Shown: positions 24,087 to 36,222 of the stretch, one piece after another | Numbering within the stretch: position 1 is the first letter of the stretch | Layout of the letters: every line of letters starts with the position of its first letter | Notes under the pieces: generated by a model | What the model was told of the DNA's origin: nothing | The model's input: the letters and a program-made list of their open reading frames with translations, nothing else | Databases searched by the model: none | Source of the DNA: Silene conica | Taxonomy: Eukaryota > Streptophyta > Magnoliopsida > Caryophyllales > Caryophyllaceae | Assembly: GCA_029255685.2 (NCBI GenBank) | Contig: CM055320.2 | Span: 10,216,614-10,280,613, forward strand | Length of the DNA: 64,000 bases | Direction: 5' to 3' | Program-made: the position numbers and the translations under genes

Positions 24087-24648
24087 AAAATCTAAGAATA
24101 AAGATGAAAGCTTGGTACCAAAATCTAACAATGGAGTTTTTTCTCTAATTGGGGCTGCATAACCTAATTTTAGAGTTTGGGTCTCCTTAAATAAGAATTG
24201 TTACAAGATTCGGAAAAATAGAAAATAAAACAGAAGTCTTCGAAACCGGGTCTGGTCGGTCGACCTAATTTGTCGGTCGGTCGACCGACTCTGCCAATGC
24301 GGATTTATTTTCATGCGAATTTGGGCTTCTGTGGAGAACTGGGCCTGTTTACGTACTTGACATCGGTCGGTCGACCACTATCGCAGGTCGGTCGACCGCT
24401 TCTCGTCCTTTACAGCTTCGATTTGGCCCGAAAATAATACTTGAGTGCACCATCTGAATTCCTGCTCCAAAAACAGCTTCCCAAAGGCAAATAAGGCTTG
24501 GTTTTGCTTACTTCCGCGTATTCCTACATACAAAACATAGAAATGCCAAAGTAAACAGTTTCGGGAGAAAAAGCAACTAAACGTCACGAAAGTGTTAGAA
24601 AATACGTGCCAAAAGAGTAAATAAAATGCATAAAAAAGGCACGTATCA
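24087..24648 (-). repeat. Copy A 3' LTR, truncated
   Basis: Matches the first 560-570 bp of the complete LTR in copy B (51325 downward), starting TGATACGTGCC at 24648. The last 700 bp or so of the LTR are absent. It abuts the host AATACC directly. Two phased 12-mer pairs are present (24254/24275 and 24365/24386). The 106-aa ORF here is a shadow. Confidence 0.85.
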
Positions 24649-25410
24649 AACTCCCCAAACCAAACCTTGCTTGTCCTCAAGCAAGCACTAAGACTCAAAA
24701 GAAAATAAAACTTCTAATGGAACGGATTTCATACTTTTCACAACCAAACACAACACTATGCTTAACCAATTTAATGCATCCTTCAACTATAATCAAACAT
24801 AATGTCAAAAGCAAAACGAATTAAACATGTTGTAAAAGCATGCTAAAATTTCGACCTTGCAAGACCCATTCTAATTGGACTCTCGCGGTACGCTCGAGAC
24901 ACTCATGAAAGCAAAGGGTCAAATGTATATGTGAAAGATAAGAAGATAAATAAAAGTAAAGACTCTCACCTATCTACGACCCGTGAGAACATGCCTGCAA
25001 TCTAACATGAATAGAATCTCTACAACCGTACATATGCATTCCCACACGAAATAACCATGACACATGCCGAGGTAAATTTGGAATTGTGAGGCTAAAGGTA
25101 AGAAGAGGCTTAAGATAAGTTATGGGAAGAGGGGTTAAACCGAGCTAACAACCGTCTATCCACACTATAAGATCACTTCTTATTATTTTCTTTTTTTCTT
25201 TCATACATGCCAATGCTCAAAGTTTTGGAGCAAAAATCACAAATCTTCCAATATTTTTTTTCTTTTCTTCTCCCTCTCCTTTTTTTTTTTTTTTCTCTTT
25301 TTCTTTTTCTTTTTTTCAGAACAACTAACCTATCCAACGGTCCTGGTCGACCGACCAGTCTTGAAAGCAGGCTGTTTCGTCTTTTTTTTTTTTTTCACGT
25401 CTCTTTTTGT

Positions 25411-25448
<38 letters not shown>

Positions 25449-26394
25449 CATTCTCCCAAAATCAAAATTTATCAATGAAGCATACACTAAAGGATGACAA
25501 GAAAACAGTCCCATCACTAATTTACTAGCTCGGATAGGGTAGGCAATTTTTAGAATGTAGCAAAGGGGTAAAAGAATTCAATTTGGCTATGTGAGGATAA
25601 TGGGAATAATGAGAAAGGGGTACCTCTACCACATGTGTCAACAAACCACAAACCCGAATGCATACAGGTATTAAGAAGACAAAATTCATGTTTATGCATA
25701 TTGATGTAACATGCCTCAAGAGGAGAAACTACTCACAAACCTATATGAAATCGGTCATAGATGTCACCGATTTATTAAGCTCTAATCCTTAGAATATGTA
25801 GTAGCTTGCCAAGAAGAGAGTCAAGTCTAATAATTTAGCATGAAATCAACAAAAACTCGTAGATAATGCAAAAGACTAGCTTGAAAATTTTTGAAAAAAA
25901 TGCAAGGCAAAGCAATATGTGATATGCGAGGCATAACTTGTATTTATCCGTTCCGACTCGACCTAAAAACTTAAGACAGAGAAGAACGCGCGACAGGGAA
26001 GAACACGCGGCAAGAGAGGATGAAAACAAGAAAAACAACTAAAGGTATGAAAAACAAAAGACACAAAAACAATTGCATATTCACAAAGGAGTATGCAAAC
26101 ACCCTCCCCAAACCAAAACGCACAATGCCCTCATTGTGCTCATCAGCATACAACCACAGCAAAGGGATGGGGGTAGGCGAAAAAGAAGCAGACAAAGAAA
26201 GGAAAAGGAAAAAGACTAGAAACTACAAAAAGAGTCTAAGGAGGAAGGAGGGAAAAACTGGAAATCTAGAGGGGAAAATTGGAAATCTAAAGAAGGAAAA
26301 CACTTACAAAGTAAATGTGGACCTCTCCAAACCGAACCAATCAATAGGGACCTCCCCAAACCGAACCCCAAAGAGGGTAAGGTTAAGCATGTCC
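24649..26394 (-). other. Copy A 3' noncoding region and polypurine tract
   Basis: Begins next to the LTR with the polypurine tract (minus strand GTTTGGGGAGTT at 24649-24660). It continues through a conserved noncoding region with long T runs at 25381-25449 on the plus strand. One 12-mer remains at 25345-25356, where copies B and C have a pair. The plus-strand ORF at 26020-26406 is antisense and recurs only because the element is repeated. Confidence 0.7.
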
Positions 26395-27825
26395 CTAGCC
26401 CTCTGAGTCGTAGAACGGCTCAGGGTCCTCTTCCTCTCCTTCCTCATCGCCATCCTCCTCAGACCCTCCACCTGTTCCTGAGGCAGAGCCTGAAGCTTCA
26501 CCATGGTCACGACCGCCTGCGAGAGGTGTGTACCAGGTGGGGTGAGTCCACGGGCCGGTTGGGAGCCTACCTTGTGTGGCATACTCCCTGTAAACCGGGT
26601 ATTGGAAGAGACTATCGTCCAACCGTTTTTGGCTGAACTGCCTGCAAAGACTCGCCATCATTTGTGGCATAGATCTGTCATCAACAAAAGGAGGAACATA
26701 AACATTAGGAGGAGCAGTAAAATTAGATGGGTACCCTGTCCCAGGTGTGGTATGGTGGCCACCGGGAGCAGGGGCCCTGAAACCTCTAGAAGTGCCTCCC
26801 CTAAGCGGGAGGCGGTAAGACGGGAGTAGTGGTCGGGGCTCCCCTACAACAGTAGAAAGGGGGAACATAGGGGGAGCCGTGGTGATGGGGATGCGATCAC
26901 TGAGATAGGTGTCTATCTTCCAATAATCTCTCCTGTTGACCCAACGCACAGACCTGACATAAGCCATGTCCATGTACCGGGAGAGAGGGTCGACCGCATC
27001 CTCATAGCGAGGGAACTGGGGTACAAAAGAGCGGGCTAATCGAGTGACTAGCCCACCATAAACGATAGTAGTCAGTGAAGTTCCCTCGCCCACCGACACG
27101 AAGTGAGAGGCGACCAAATAAGCAGTGTTGTAAGACTGCTGACCCGAACGTCTGATGTTAAGATAACCAGACAAAATGGAGAGCTCAATGTTGTTAACAT
27201 TTTGAGACTCTTTGCGGCCGAAAACAGTGTTGGCCAACAGACGCAAATAATAACGGGGGGTGGGAAGGTGGATGGTACTGTTTTTCTTCTTCACATCGCT
27301 GGAATCAGAAATACAGGACCACATATCAGAATACGACCCCGTGGGGTCATCAGTAAGACCCTCAGAAGACAGACCCAAAATTTGAGCAAATTGGGTTAAA
27401 GTTAAAGCATAAGTTTCATTGAACATGCGAAAAGAGATACAAAAATTATCATAGCCGGGGTGAAGTGCCCCCGAATCAAAGGTGAAGGAGGAGAAGAACT
27501 CAAGAGTGAGAAGGCGGTAGGTGATCTCGTCCATGGTGGCGAGTCCTGCAAACCCGGTCCCAATGAGCATAGATACCACCTCGTCATGGCATCCCAAGGC
27601 ATGCAAAACTGGAACGCAAAGGAAACGGGTCGCCACTACCACACAATAAGCAGTCAGATGGAGGAATCGGGCCTTCTGGGCCGGAGAGCTGAAAGTGATT
27701 TGTGGATAGTTCGGTAAACTATCCGTGTCCTGCACCGCCAAACCTCGCGTCCTAGAGACACGTCCTCTAGAAGTGCTTGTACCCGAAGTGCGTGCGCGCT
27801 TCCCACCCTGATCACGGCTAGACAT
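26395..27825 (-). CDS. Athila-type downstream ORF, copy A (476 aa)
   Basis: Located after pol, in the position called env-like in Athila elements. The start chosen is the ATG at 27825 (MSSRDQGGKR), 7 nt after a conserved acceptor CTTTTCAG. The frame is open further upstream but begins there without a good ATG. The N-terminus is Arg/Ser-rich and resembles a nuclear localisation region. The middle has LTLEFFSSFTFD and TQFAQILGL, which recall the ATHILA ORF-1 family. The C-terminus is acidic (EEDGDEEGEEEDPEPF). No signal peptide or membrane segment is visible, so an envelope role is unlikely. Differs from copies B and C at a few residues. Function unknown. Confidence 0.8.
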   Translation of the reverse strand: MSSRDQGGKRARTSGTSTSRGRVSRTRGLAVQDTDSLPNYPQITFSSPAQKARFLHLTAYCVVVATRFLCVPVLHALGCHDEVVSMLIGTGFAGLATMDEITYRLLTLEFFSSFTFDSGALHPGYDNFCISFRMFNETYALTLTQFAQILGLSSEGLTDDPTGSYSDMWSCISDSSDVKKKNSTIHLPTPRYYLRLLANTVFGRKESQNVNNIELSILSGYLNIRRSGQQSYNTAYLVASHFVSVGEGTSLTTIVYGGLVTRLARSFVPQFPRYEDAVDPLSRYMDMAYVRSVRWVNRRDYWKIDTYLSDRIPITTAPPMFPLSTVVGEPRPLLPSYRLPLRGGTSRGFRAPAPGGHHTTPGTGYPSNFTAPPNVYVPPFVDDRSMPQMMASLCRQFSQKRLDDSLFQYPVYREYATQGRLPTGPWTHPTWYTPLAGGRDHGEASGSASGTGGGSEEDGDEEGEEEDPEPFYDSEG

Positions 27826-27832
27826 CGTAAAT

Positions 27833-28551
27833 CTGAAAAGTTCAAATAAAGATATAAGTCTTATGAGCATATGAAAACATTGCTTTAACAAAATTAGGCA
27901 CGAAAAATTGCAAAACAGAAACTTTTATCACAGCTCTGGTCGGCCGACTACAGGGGCAAGTCGGTCGACCAAATTTTTCAAGATGGTCTGTAATTTCTGC
28001 TGCAACAGGAAATCAGAAACTGAAAAACTCAGGAAAAATGCAGTTATGGTCGGTCGACCGTAAAACCAGGTCGGTCGACCGCTATACGAAAGAAAGTTCA
28101 GAAACTGCATAAGAATTAAACTCAGGAAAACACGGTTCTGGTCGGCCGACCTCAGTTTCGGGTCGGTCGACCGACAATCGTCAGAAAAACACAGATCTGT
28201 AAATAAAAACCCAGAAAATTCAAAATTCAGTCGGCCGACCTCCGTTTCCGGTCGGTCGACCGTGAACAGTGCAAAGGTCGGTTTTCGCGGTTTGAATTTC
28301 GCGCGGAAAGAGGCATAAAAATTATAGGGAAGAATTAAACTATCCTAATCAGCACAAAATCACTCAAAATTTACAGATCTAAGCATATAAACTTAAAAAG
28401 AAGAAGAAAACTAAGATAAAAACACACAAACAAGCATGGAAACGGAATTAAGAGCAAAATTGAACTTAAAAAGATAAGCTAATACTACCTAAAACGAAAA
28501 TAAGAAGGTATAAAGCTAAAAAGAGAGAAAGAAAATGAAAGAAAAACATAC
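27833..28551 (-). other. Predicted leader intron of the copy A downstream ORF
   Basis: Donor CTCAAG then GTATGT at 28551 and acceptor TTTTCAG at 27833, same positions as in B and C. It carries four phased 12-mer pairs (27938/27959, 28048/28069, 28140/28161, 28229/28250). Confidence 0.5.
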
Positions 28552-28739
28552 CTTGAGGATGGAAAGTGAAAGAAAGTAAGTAAAATGGTGAAGGAGGAAG
28601 GTGGGTGAATAGTTTTTAGGGTTTTATGAGAGAGAGGGGATGCTGGGAAGGTGAAGGAGTGAAAACACTTAATGCATTTTCAAAACATAACAGACCCGTG
28701 ACATTTGACTCTGAAAAATAAAACCGAAAAAAAATTCGT

Positions 28740-29098
28740 GGTCGGTCGACCAGAAAAGTCGGTCGGTCGACCAGTGTCCTTTTACCTGCTCTGCAATTTT
28801 ACTTACTCTGCCAGAAAAAGTACATAAAGTTGTCAGTGTGGTCGGTCGACCAGAAAAGTCGGTCGGTCGACCACTGTACTGACGAATTCTCTTTTTTTTT
28901 CTTCTTTTCTGCAGAGATTTCAATTTCCACCAAAGGGTAAAACGAAAAATAAGAAGGAAAAACGTAAATTTAAACTAAAGCACGGGTTGCCTCCCGTGTA
29001 GCGCTGGTTTAGGAGGTCCCGCACGACCTTTTACCTTCTAAGGAGCATCCTAAAAAGGGTCGAAGTAAGAAACTTCGACTTTTCCGACATACTCATAG
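28740..29098 (-). other. Copy A post-pol noncoding region and last codons of pol, truncated
   Basis: Two phased 12-mer pairs lie at 28740/28761 and 28840/28861, both with the same spacer AGAAAAGTC. The last dozen or so pol codons end in a stop at 29050-29052. The copy stops at 29098, where the plus-strand LTR of copy C begins. The junction shares only AT between the two sources. Confidence 0.75.
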
Positions 29099-30097
29099 TG
29101 GTCGACCGACCGATGTCAAGTACGTAAACAGGCCCAGTTCTCCACAGAAGCCCAAATTCGCATGAAAATAAATCCGCATTGGCAGAGTCGGTCGACCGAC
29201 CGACAAATTAGGTCGACCGACCAGACCCGGTTTCGAAGACTTCTGTTTTATTTTCTATTTTTCCGAATCTTGTAACAATTCTTATTTAAGGAGACCCAAA
29301 CTCTAAAATTAGGTTATGCAGCCCCAATTAGAGAAAAAACTCCATTGTTAGATTTTGGTACCAAGCTTTCATCTTTATTCTTAGATTTTCCATTCAAGTT
29401 GTAAGTTTGTCACAATTCAATCTTTCCTTTTTATTCAATCTTATTATTCATCTTGTTGTTATTTCTTATTTCATGTTTACCCTTTTATTATCATCTTTGA
29501 TTATGTTCATCTCTTTAATATTCTTAGTAATTGTTAGTTCCATAATTAAAAGTATGCATAGCTAATTCTTGTGATTGGGAATTAGGGGAACCATGTAAAG
29601 ACTTGATTTTGATAAGTTTGATGATTAAATTACCAATCCCCCATTGTTGTTGATGAACTAATCCTTAGGATTGAAAGATTATTAGGATTAGTTTAACAAC
29701 AACTTTGGGATAGCCCTTGAACGAAAGTTTAGTGCTTTTCTAGGAACCCTAAGACCGTAAGGATTGGGTAGAATATTGACCAAAAGGTTTATTCTTTGTT
29801 CCTTGGGATTGTGTTATTTGATCATCTTACCTCTCATTGACTTGTTTTGACCATGGGGAACCAAAGTTCCTAATCCCCTTTTTATCTTATTTTAATTTTC
29901 TTGTTAGTTTATTACCTTAGTTGTTAGTTTAAACCCCAATTCAAAACCCCCCTTTTTTCGGTTACTTGCAATAAACTCTAAATTTACAAACATAATTTAC
30001 CCTGTCTCTCTGTGGTTCGACCCTTGACTTATCCTATCTGAGTTTAAGCTGAGGTTTTATAAATCTTATCTTTGGCACCCCTCAACGACGGGTGTCA
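29099..30097 (+). repeat. Copy C 5' LTR, missing its first 280 bp
   Basis: Corresponds to LTR positions of about 279-1283 of copy B and ends in GGGTGTCA. It retains one 12-mer of the first pair (29100-29111) and the full second pair (29190/29211). The promoter-bearing 5' part is partly lost, so C may not be transcribed from its own LTR. Confidence 0.85.
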
Positions 30098-30102
30098 AAT
30101 TT

Positions 30103-30120
30103 TGGCGCCGTTGCCGGGGA
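30103..30120 (+). promoter_or_regulatory. Copy C primer-binding site (tRNA-Asp type)
   Basis: TGGCGCCGTTGCCGGGGA lies 5 nt after the LTR. It matches the complement of the plant tRNA-Asp 3' end and is usual for Athila/Tat elements. Confidence 0.85.
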
Positions 30121-30191
30121 GACGGTATAATTTTGTTTGATTAATTTTTAGTTTATTTTTCTTGTCTTAAGGAACTTAGGTTCCTTAAGAC

Positions 30192-30995
30192 TAGAGCTGA
30201 CCGTTTGCGGGCTTGGGCTGGACATGGGCCGGGCCTAACCTATCAAAAAGTGTCCAACGGGCCGTTTTTTAGTGCCCGTGTCCGCTATGGCGGGCCTACT
30301 ATAATTGCCCGTACCCGTCCAATATACCTTAGCGGGCCAACCGACGGGCTTGCGGGCTTTTATTGAAATTAATTATTGAAAAATTAAACCAACAAAACGG
30401 TAGAATAAACAACATAATTACCAAATTTGCAAAATAAAATAAAAACTTAAGAATTAAGATAATGTTTACAACTTTCAAAATAGTAACTAAACATCGTCTT
30501 TGTTTTATATAAACATTATAAAGTCTCAAAACACTTCAAAATATTAGTCGAGGAGGGCACGTCTTTATCCGTCGTCCAAGTAGGTAACTTTACTACGGAG
30601 TAAGTGTAGGTAAGTGTGCTTTTGTTATATTCAATAAACTATTAATCTTCTCAATGTAGGCAACTTTACTACGGAGTAATTTACTTCCTGTTTTCAATAA
30701 ATATTTTTTCATTTTTAATTTCTAAATTTTCCTGTTTTCAATAAATATTTTTTCATTTTTAATTTTTAAATTTTCTTTTGTTATGTTAAATAAAATATTT
30801 GTTTACAAATTTTGTAGCGGGCCTAACGGGCTGTCCATGGACAATTTTATTTTGTCCAAGCCCGTCCATTAATTTTAGCGGGCTTAATTTTCTTGTCCGT
30901 ACCCGCCTATTTTAATTTTTTTTGTGACCAAGCCCGCTAACGAAGCGGGCCGAACGGGTGGGCCGAACGGGTTGGCCCGCATTTGGCCAGCTCTA
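30192..30995. mobile_element. Non-autonomous hAT element inside copy C, 804 bp
   Basis: Inverted ends TAGAGCTGACC and TAGAGCTGGCC. A perfect 8-bp duplication, CTTAAGAC, flanks it (30184-30191 and 30996-31003). The subterminal regions repeat GCGGGCC, GGGCCG and CCCGT strings. The same site in copy B (near 49953-49976) is uninterrupted with a single CTTAAGAC, giving a natural empty site. It therefore inserted after B and C became separate copies. No transposase is encoded. Confidence 0.92.
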
Positions 30996-31073
30996 CTTAA
31001 GACCGTTCTTACCTTTTCTTCTAGTGTTGTTTAGAAGACAGGTTTTTGAGAGGAAGGCTTGAGTACTCTCTTT

Positions 31074-34000
31074 ATGGATTCTATTTATAGCTACCTACAG
31101 CCGAAGCCTAAAGATTTACCGAAGGGATTCACCTTGCCTACACCAACCACTGGCTCCTTTGAACTCCGCCCGACTCATATTTCTTTGGTGGAGCAGAGTC
31201 GATTTTCAGGTCTACCCGATGAAGATCCAATAAAGCATGTTACAACCTTCACAGATTATTGTTGTTTCATACCCCTACCTGAAGGGGTAACTAGAGATGA
31301 GGTGCTGGCAACGATGTTCCTGTTCTCATTAAAAGGAGACGCGCAAGAATGGTACCGGGACCTTGACAAGACAAGTGAGAAGATTACGGATTGGACCACC
31401 TTGGCATTGGCCTTTTACAAGAAATACTTTTTTTCTTGCAAAAGCCGAGGACTTGAGAAACCAAATCCGTAACTTTCGGCAGGGACCTGATGAAGGATTT
31501 TGTGAAGCATGGGATCGATTCAAGAAATTGGTCCGTTCTATCCCTCTTCATAACCTTCAACAATGGGACCTATGTAACTGTTTTTACAACTCTCTTTATG
31601 ATGACTATAAGATGGTTCTTGATGTGGCCGCCAATGGAAGATTCCAGAACAACACCGACCATATGAAGGGTTGGAAAACCATTGAAGACATGGCGGTGCA
31701 TAGGGCTACTTTTAAGGGTTCACGTGGGAATTCAAGAAGGCTGAATGTAGAGATGAATAGAGTGATGGCTCTTGAGACAACAGTTGAAGCCCGTTTTGAA
31801 AAGCTTGAGGCAACCCAGCTAAAGCTTGAAAGTGCGAACCTAGTTACTACGGTCGACAACACAGGAGAAATTGAGAAATTAAGAGCTCTTGTTGATGCCT
31901 TAACCACGGCAGTTTTTAAGATGAGCGAGGCTCACGTTACCTCCACAAAAGTTTTTGAGGAGCACTTGATAAACATAGCCAACCAAAGAAAAAGCTCTCC
32001 AGCTAGTTGTGAGGGACCCATGGAGACGCTAAATGCCATAAATCTAAGGAGTGGCCGTGTTTGTGAAGAATCAACTCAAGAGGATGGTCCAGCCGAAATT
32101 CCAAATCAAGAATCTGATCCCGTCAAAAGAGCAGGAGGTCGACCGACCGCTTCTGTAAGTCGATCGACCGCAGTTCCTGACGTGCGATCAGACTCTGGAA
32201 AAAGAAAAAATTCGGATTTTGCAGACTCTGGTCGACCGACCACTTCCCCTGGTCGACCGACCAACGTTCCTGAGCAGAATGCCGTTTTTACTCCGGAATC
32301 GCTGGATCCTTCCTTCATTCAAGACCTTACTGAAATTTTACAGCTGAAAAAGCCAAAGGTTGCTGATCCTATGGCTAAAGTCACCATTCCTTATCCTGAA
32401 AGACTGAAAAATTCAAAGGAGGATAAGAAATTTGGTAAGTTCTTAGAGATGGTGAAGAATCTTGAGGTAACCATCCCTTTCACTGACTTAATTACCCAGG
32501 TACCTTCTTATGCTAAATTCATGAAAGATATTTTAAGTCGTAAGATGAATTTTCAGGACGACGGTGCTGTTGCTTTTGTGGAAGAATGTTATGTTCTTTC
32601 GCAAGATAATATATCACCCAAGTTAAAAGACCCAGGTAGTTTTTCCATCCCTTGTACCATAGGTAATCATGTAATAGGGAAAGCCCTTTGTGATCTAGGG
32701 GCTAGTGTCAGTGTCATACCTTATTCTGTATGTGAAAGACTTGGTTTAGGTAGACTTAAAGTCACCAATATTACCGTACAGATGGCTGATAGATCAACCC
32801 AAAGACCACTAGGGGTCTTGGAGGATGTCCCAGTAAAAGTGGGAAAGTTCTTTATTCCTGTGGATTTCGTTGTTTTAGACATTGCTGAGGATAGTCAAAT
32901 ACCTATTATTTTAGGTAGACCTTTTTTACACACAGCTGGGGCTGTAATAGATGTCAAACGCGGGACCATTACTTTAGAGATTGGGGATGACACTATCGAG
33001 TTTAGTCTTGCCCATAAGGCAACTATTCCTACTGATGATACTTGTTGTTCCATCGATATTGTAGACAGGAATGTTATCCTTAATTGGAGGGAATCCTTGA
33101 CCAAGGATCCCTTAGATGATCTGACGATTTTGGATAAGTGTGCAGATACTCCAGCTAAGGATGCTGAAAAGCTGGATTTGACAGAAGAAGAGGAAGAGGA
33201 ATATGAGCTCACTGAAGAAGAGAATGAGAAGCTCATAAGCCTAGCTAATGCAAGTCTGGTAAACATGTGCTATTCTATAGATACTAATTCTGTTCAGGCA
33301 GTTGAGGTAAAAGCACCAGAGCGTAAGCCACTTCCTCCTAATCTTAAATATGTTTTTCTAGATGATACTGAGCAATACCCTGCAATTGTTAGCTCTAAGC
33401 TTAGTCCTGACCAACTTTCCGCCTTAATGACTGTTCTTAAAAAGAATAGAAAAGCTCTAGGTTATTCTTTGGATGATATTAAGGGCATAAGCCCTGATGT
33501 TTGTATGCACAGAATTGATTTAGAGGAAGGGCATAAGCCTTATAGACAGGGACAGCGTAAGTTAAATCCTAAGATGCAGGATGTAGTTATGGCTGAGGTT
33601 ATGAAGCTTCTTGATGCAGGTATTATCTATCCGGTTGGAAATTCTAAGTGGGTTAGCCCAGTTCAGGTGGTTCCTAAGAAAGGAGGGACCACAGTGGTTA
33701 AGAATGACAAAAATGAGTTGATACCAACTAGAGTTGTAACAGGGTGGCGGATGTGCATTGATTATAGACAGTTGAATGCCGCCACCAAGAAAGACCATTT
33801 CCCCCTTCCTTTTGTTGACCAAATGACTGAAAGACTGGCTTCTAATAAATTCTTCTGTTTTCTAGACGGTTATTCAGGTTTCTTCCAGATTCCCATCCAT
33901 CCTGATGATCAGAGTAAGACTACTTTTACATGTCCACAGGGTGTTTTTGCTTATCGCAGGATGCCTTTTGGGCTATGCAATGCTCCTGCTACCTTTCAAA

Positions 34001-36222
34001 GGTGTATGATGGGTATTTTTTCAGACTTTATAGAAAACATTATGGAAGTATTTATGGATGATTTCTCTGTTTACGGTAATGCTTTTGATCAATGCTTAGC
34101 TAATCTTGATAAAGTCTTGCAGCGATGTATTGATGTAAACCTTGTCTTAAATTGGGAGAAGTGTCATTTTATGGTTACTGAAGGGGTAGTATTAGGGCAT
34201 CTAATTTCAGATAAAGGTATACATGTAGATAAAGCAAAGGTGCAGGTGATTGAGCAATTACCCCCTCCTGTTAATGTCAAAGGGGTGAGAAGTTTCTTAG
34301 GGCACGCAGGTTTTTACAGGCGTTTCATTAAGGACTTCTCTAAAATTGCTAAACCACTTACACAATTGCTTCTTAAAGATGCCATTTTTGATTTTTCTGA
34401 TGAGTGCCTTTCAGCTTTTAACAGGTTGAAGGAAGCTTTGGTCTCAGCACCAATCATCCAGCCGCCAGATTGGGATCTCCCATTTGAGATCATGTGCGAT
34501 GCTAGTGATTATGCTCTGGGTACTGTGCTTGGTCAAAGGAAGAACAAGGCTCTTAATGCTATATACTATGCGAGCCGCACCCTGGATGAGACTCAAGTCA
34601 ACTATTTCACCACCGAGAAGGAGATACTAGCTGTCATATTTGCCTTAGAAAAATTCAGGTCATATTTAGTGGGTAATAAGGTAATTGTTTATACTGACCA
34701 TGCAGCCTTAAAATGTCTTTTTCAAAAGAAGGATTCAAAGCCAAGACTTTTAAGGTGGATCCTCCTTCTCCAAGAATTTGACATTGAGATCAGGGACAAG
34801 AAAGGCGCGGAAAACGTGGTAGCTGACCACCTATCTCGCCTACAGTTGACTGATGGGGAAGATTCTTTACCTATTGATGATTCGTTTCCTGATGAGAGTT
34901 TATTTATCATTAATAGTTCAGGTTCTTATCCCCCTCCTTGGTATGCTGATTTTGCTAATTTTGCTGTTACAGGTAAAATCCCTCATGAGTTGTCTTGGCA
35001 ACAAAAGAAGAGATTTATGTTTGATGCAAAACAGTATTTTTGGGATGACCCTTATGTTTTTAAAGAATGCGGAGATGGACTTATCCGGAGATGCGTCCCC
35101 CAATGGGAGGTGAAGGACATTCTGGAAGCATGTCACTCTTCTGCATATGGTGGTCACCACGGTCCATCTAGGACCGTGGCCAAGGTATTACAGTCTGGTT
35201 TTTATTGGCCTACTTTACATGCTGACTGTAGAAATTTTGTAGGTAACTGTGATGCCTGTCAAAGGACTGGGAATGTCTCAAAAAGACATGAGATGCCACA
35301 AGTAGGTATTTTAGAGGTAGAGATTTTTGATGTCTGGGGCATTGATTATCAAGGACCTTTTCCCAGTAGTCAAGGTAACAGGTATATTCTTGTAGCTGTT
35401 GATTATGTGTCTAAGTGGGTAGAAGCTATTGCTACTCCCCATTGTGATGCAAAAGCTGTTATTAAGATGTTTAAAAAAATCATATTTCCTCGTTTTGGTG
35501 TCCCTAGGGTTGTCATAAGTGATGGAGGTATGCATTTTAAAGAGAAACGCTTAGGTGACTTGTTAAATAAATTCGGTGTCCAACACCGTAGGGGTTTAGC
35601 TTATCACCCTCAAACTAGTGGTCAAGTTGAGATCTCTAATAGAGAACTCAAGGAGACCCTAGCCAAGGTAGTTTCTAAGTCTAGGAAAGATTGGAGTCTA
35701 AAACTTGATGATGTTTTATGGGCCTATAGAACCGCGTTCAAAACTCCAATAGGAATGTCACCATTCCGATTGATTTATGGTAAAACTTGTCATTTACCAG
35801 TTGAGTTAGAACGTAAGTCTTGGTGGGCTATATGTGATCTTAATTTAGACCCTAATCTTTCCCGTGAGAAACGTTTACTGCAGCTTAATGAGTTAGAAGA
35901 ATTCAGGTTGCTATCCTATGACAATGCTAGGATCTACAAAGAGAAAACAAAGCGCTGGCATGACAAGAGAATCATTAGGCGTGATTTTCAGGTAGGTGAT
36001 AGGGTTTTGCTTTTTAATGCTCGTATTCGTCTTTTTCCTGGTAAGCTGAAATCCAGGTGGAGCGGACCTTACACCATCACAGCTGTCTCAAAATTCGGGT
36101 CGATCGAATTAGAAACCTCATCTGATGAGAGGTTCAAAGTCAATGGCCAATATGTGAAGCACTTCCGAGGAGAAAATGAGTATGTCGGAAAAGTCGAAGT
36201 TTCTTACTTTGACCCTTTTTAG
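31074..36222 (+). pseudogene. Copy C gag-pol polyprotein, frameshifted
   Basis: Starts at the ATG at 31074 (MDSIYSYLQ). A run of seven T at 31428-31434 is one base longer than the matching stretch in copy B (which reads TTTCCTC). This ends the gag frame at 31472 while the rest stays open in the next frame to 36222. Downstream domains look complete: protease DLGAS (about 32692), RT with FMDD (about 34050), RNase H CDASD, integrase HHCC and a D,D35E core. Two phased 12-mer pairs lie in frame at 32137/32158 and 32230/32251. Ribosomal slippage on the T run cannot be excluded, but copy B shows the uninterrupted form, so mutation is simpler. Confidence 0.85.

Noticed and set aside
26020..26406. Lys-rich 128-aa ORF (also at 38847-39212 and 41952-42338)
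   Set aside because: Antisense to the 3' noncoding region. Length and sequence vary between copies through small indels, so it does not behave like a conserved protein.
27103..27399. Antisense ORFs of 85-108 aa opposite the 476-aa ORF, repeated in all three copies
   Set aside because: They recur only because the element does. They lie entirely opposite a longer, composition-biased coding frame and have no domain of their own.
30103..30120. tRNA gene remnant
   Set aside because: Only the 18 nt complementary to a tRNA 3' end are present, next to an LTR; this is a primer-binding site. No tRNA, rRNA or other RNA gene was recognised in the window.
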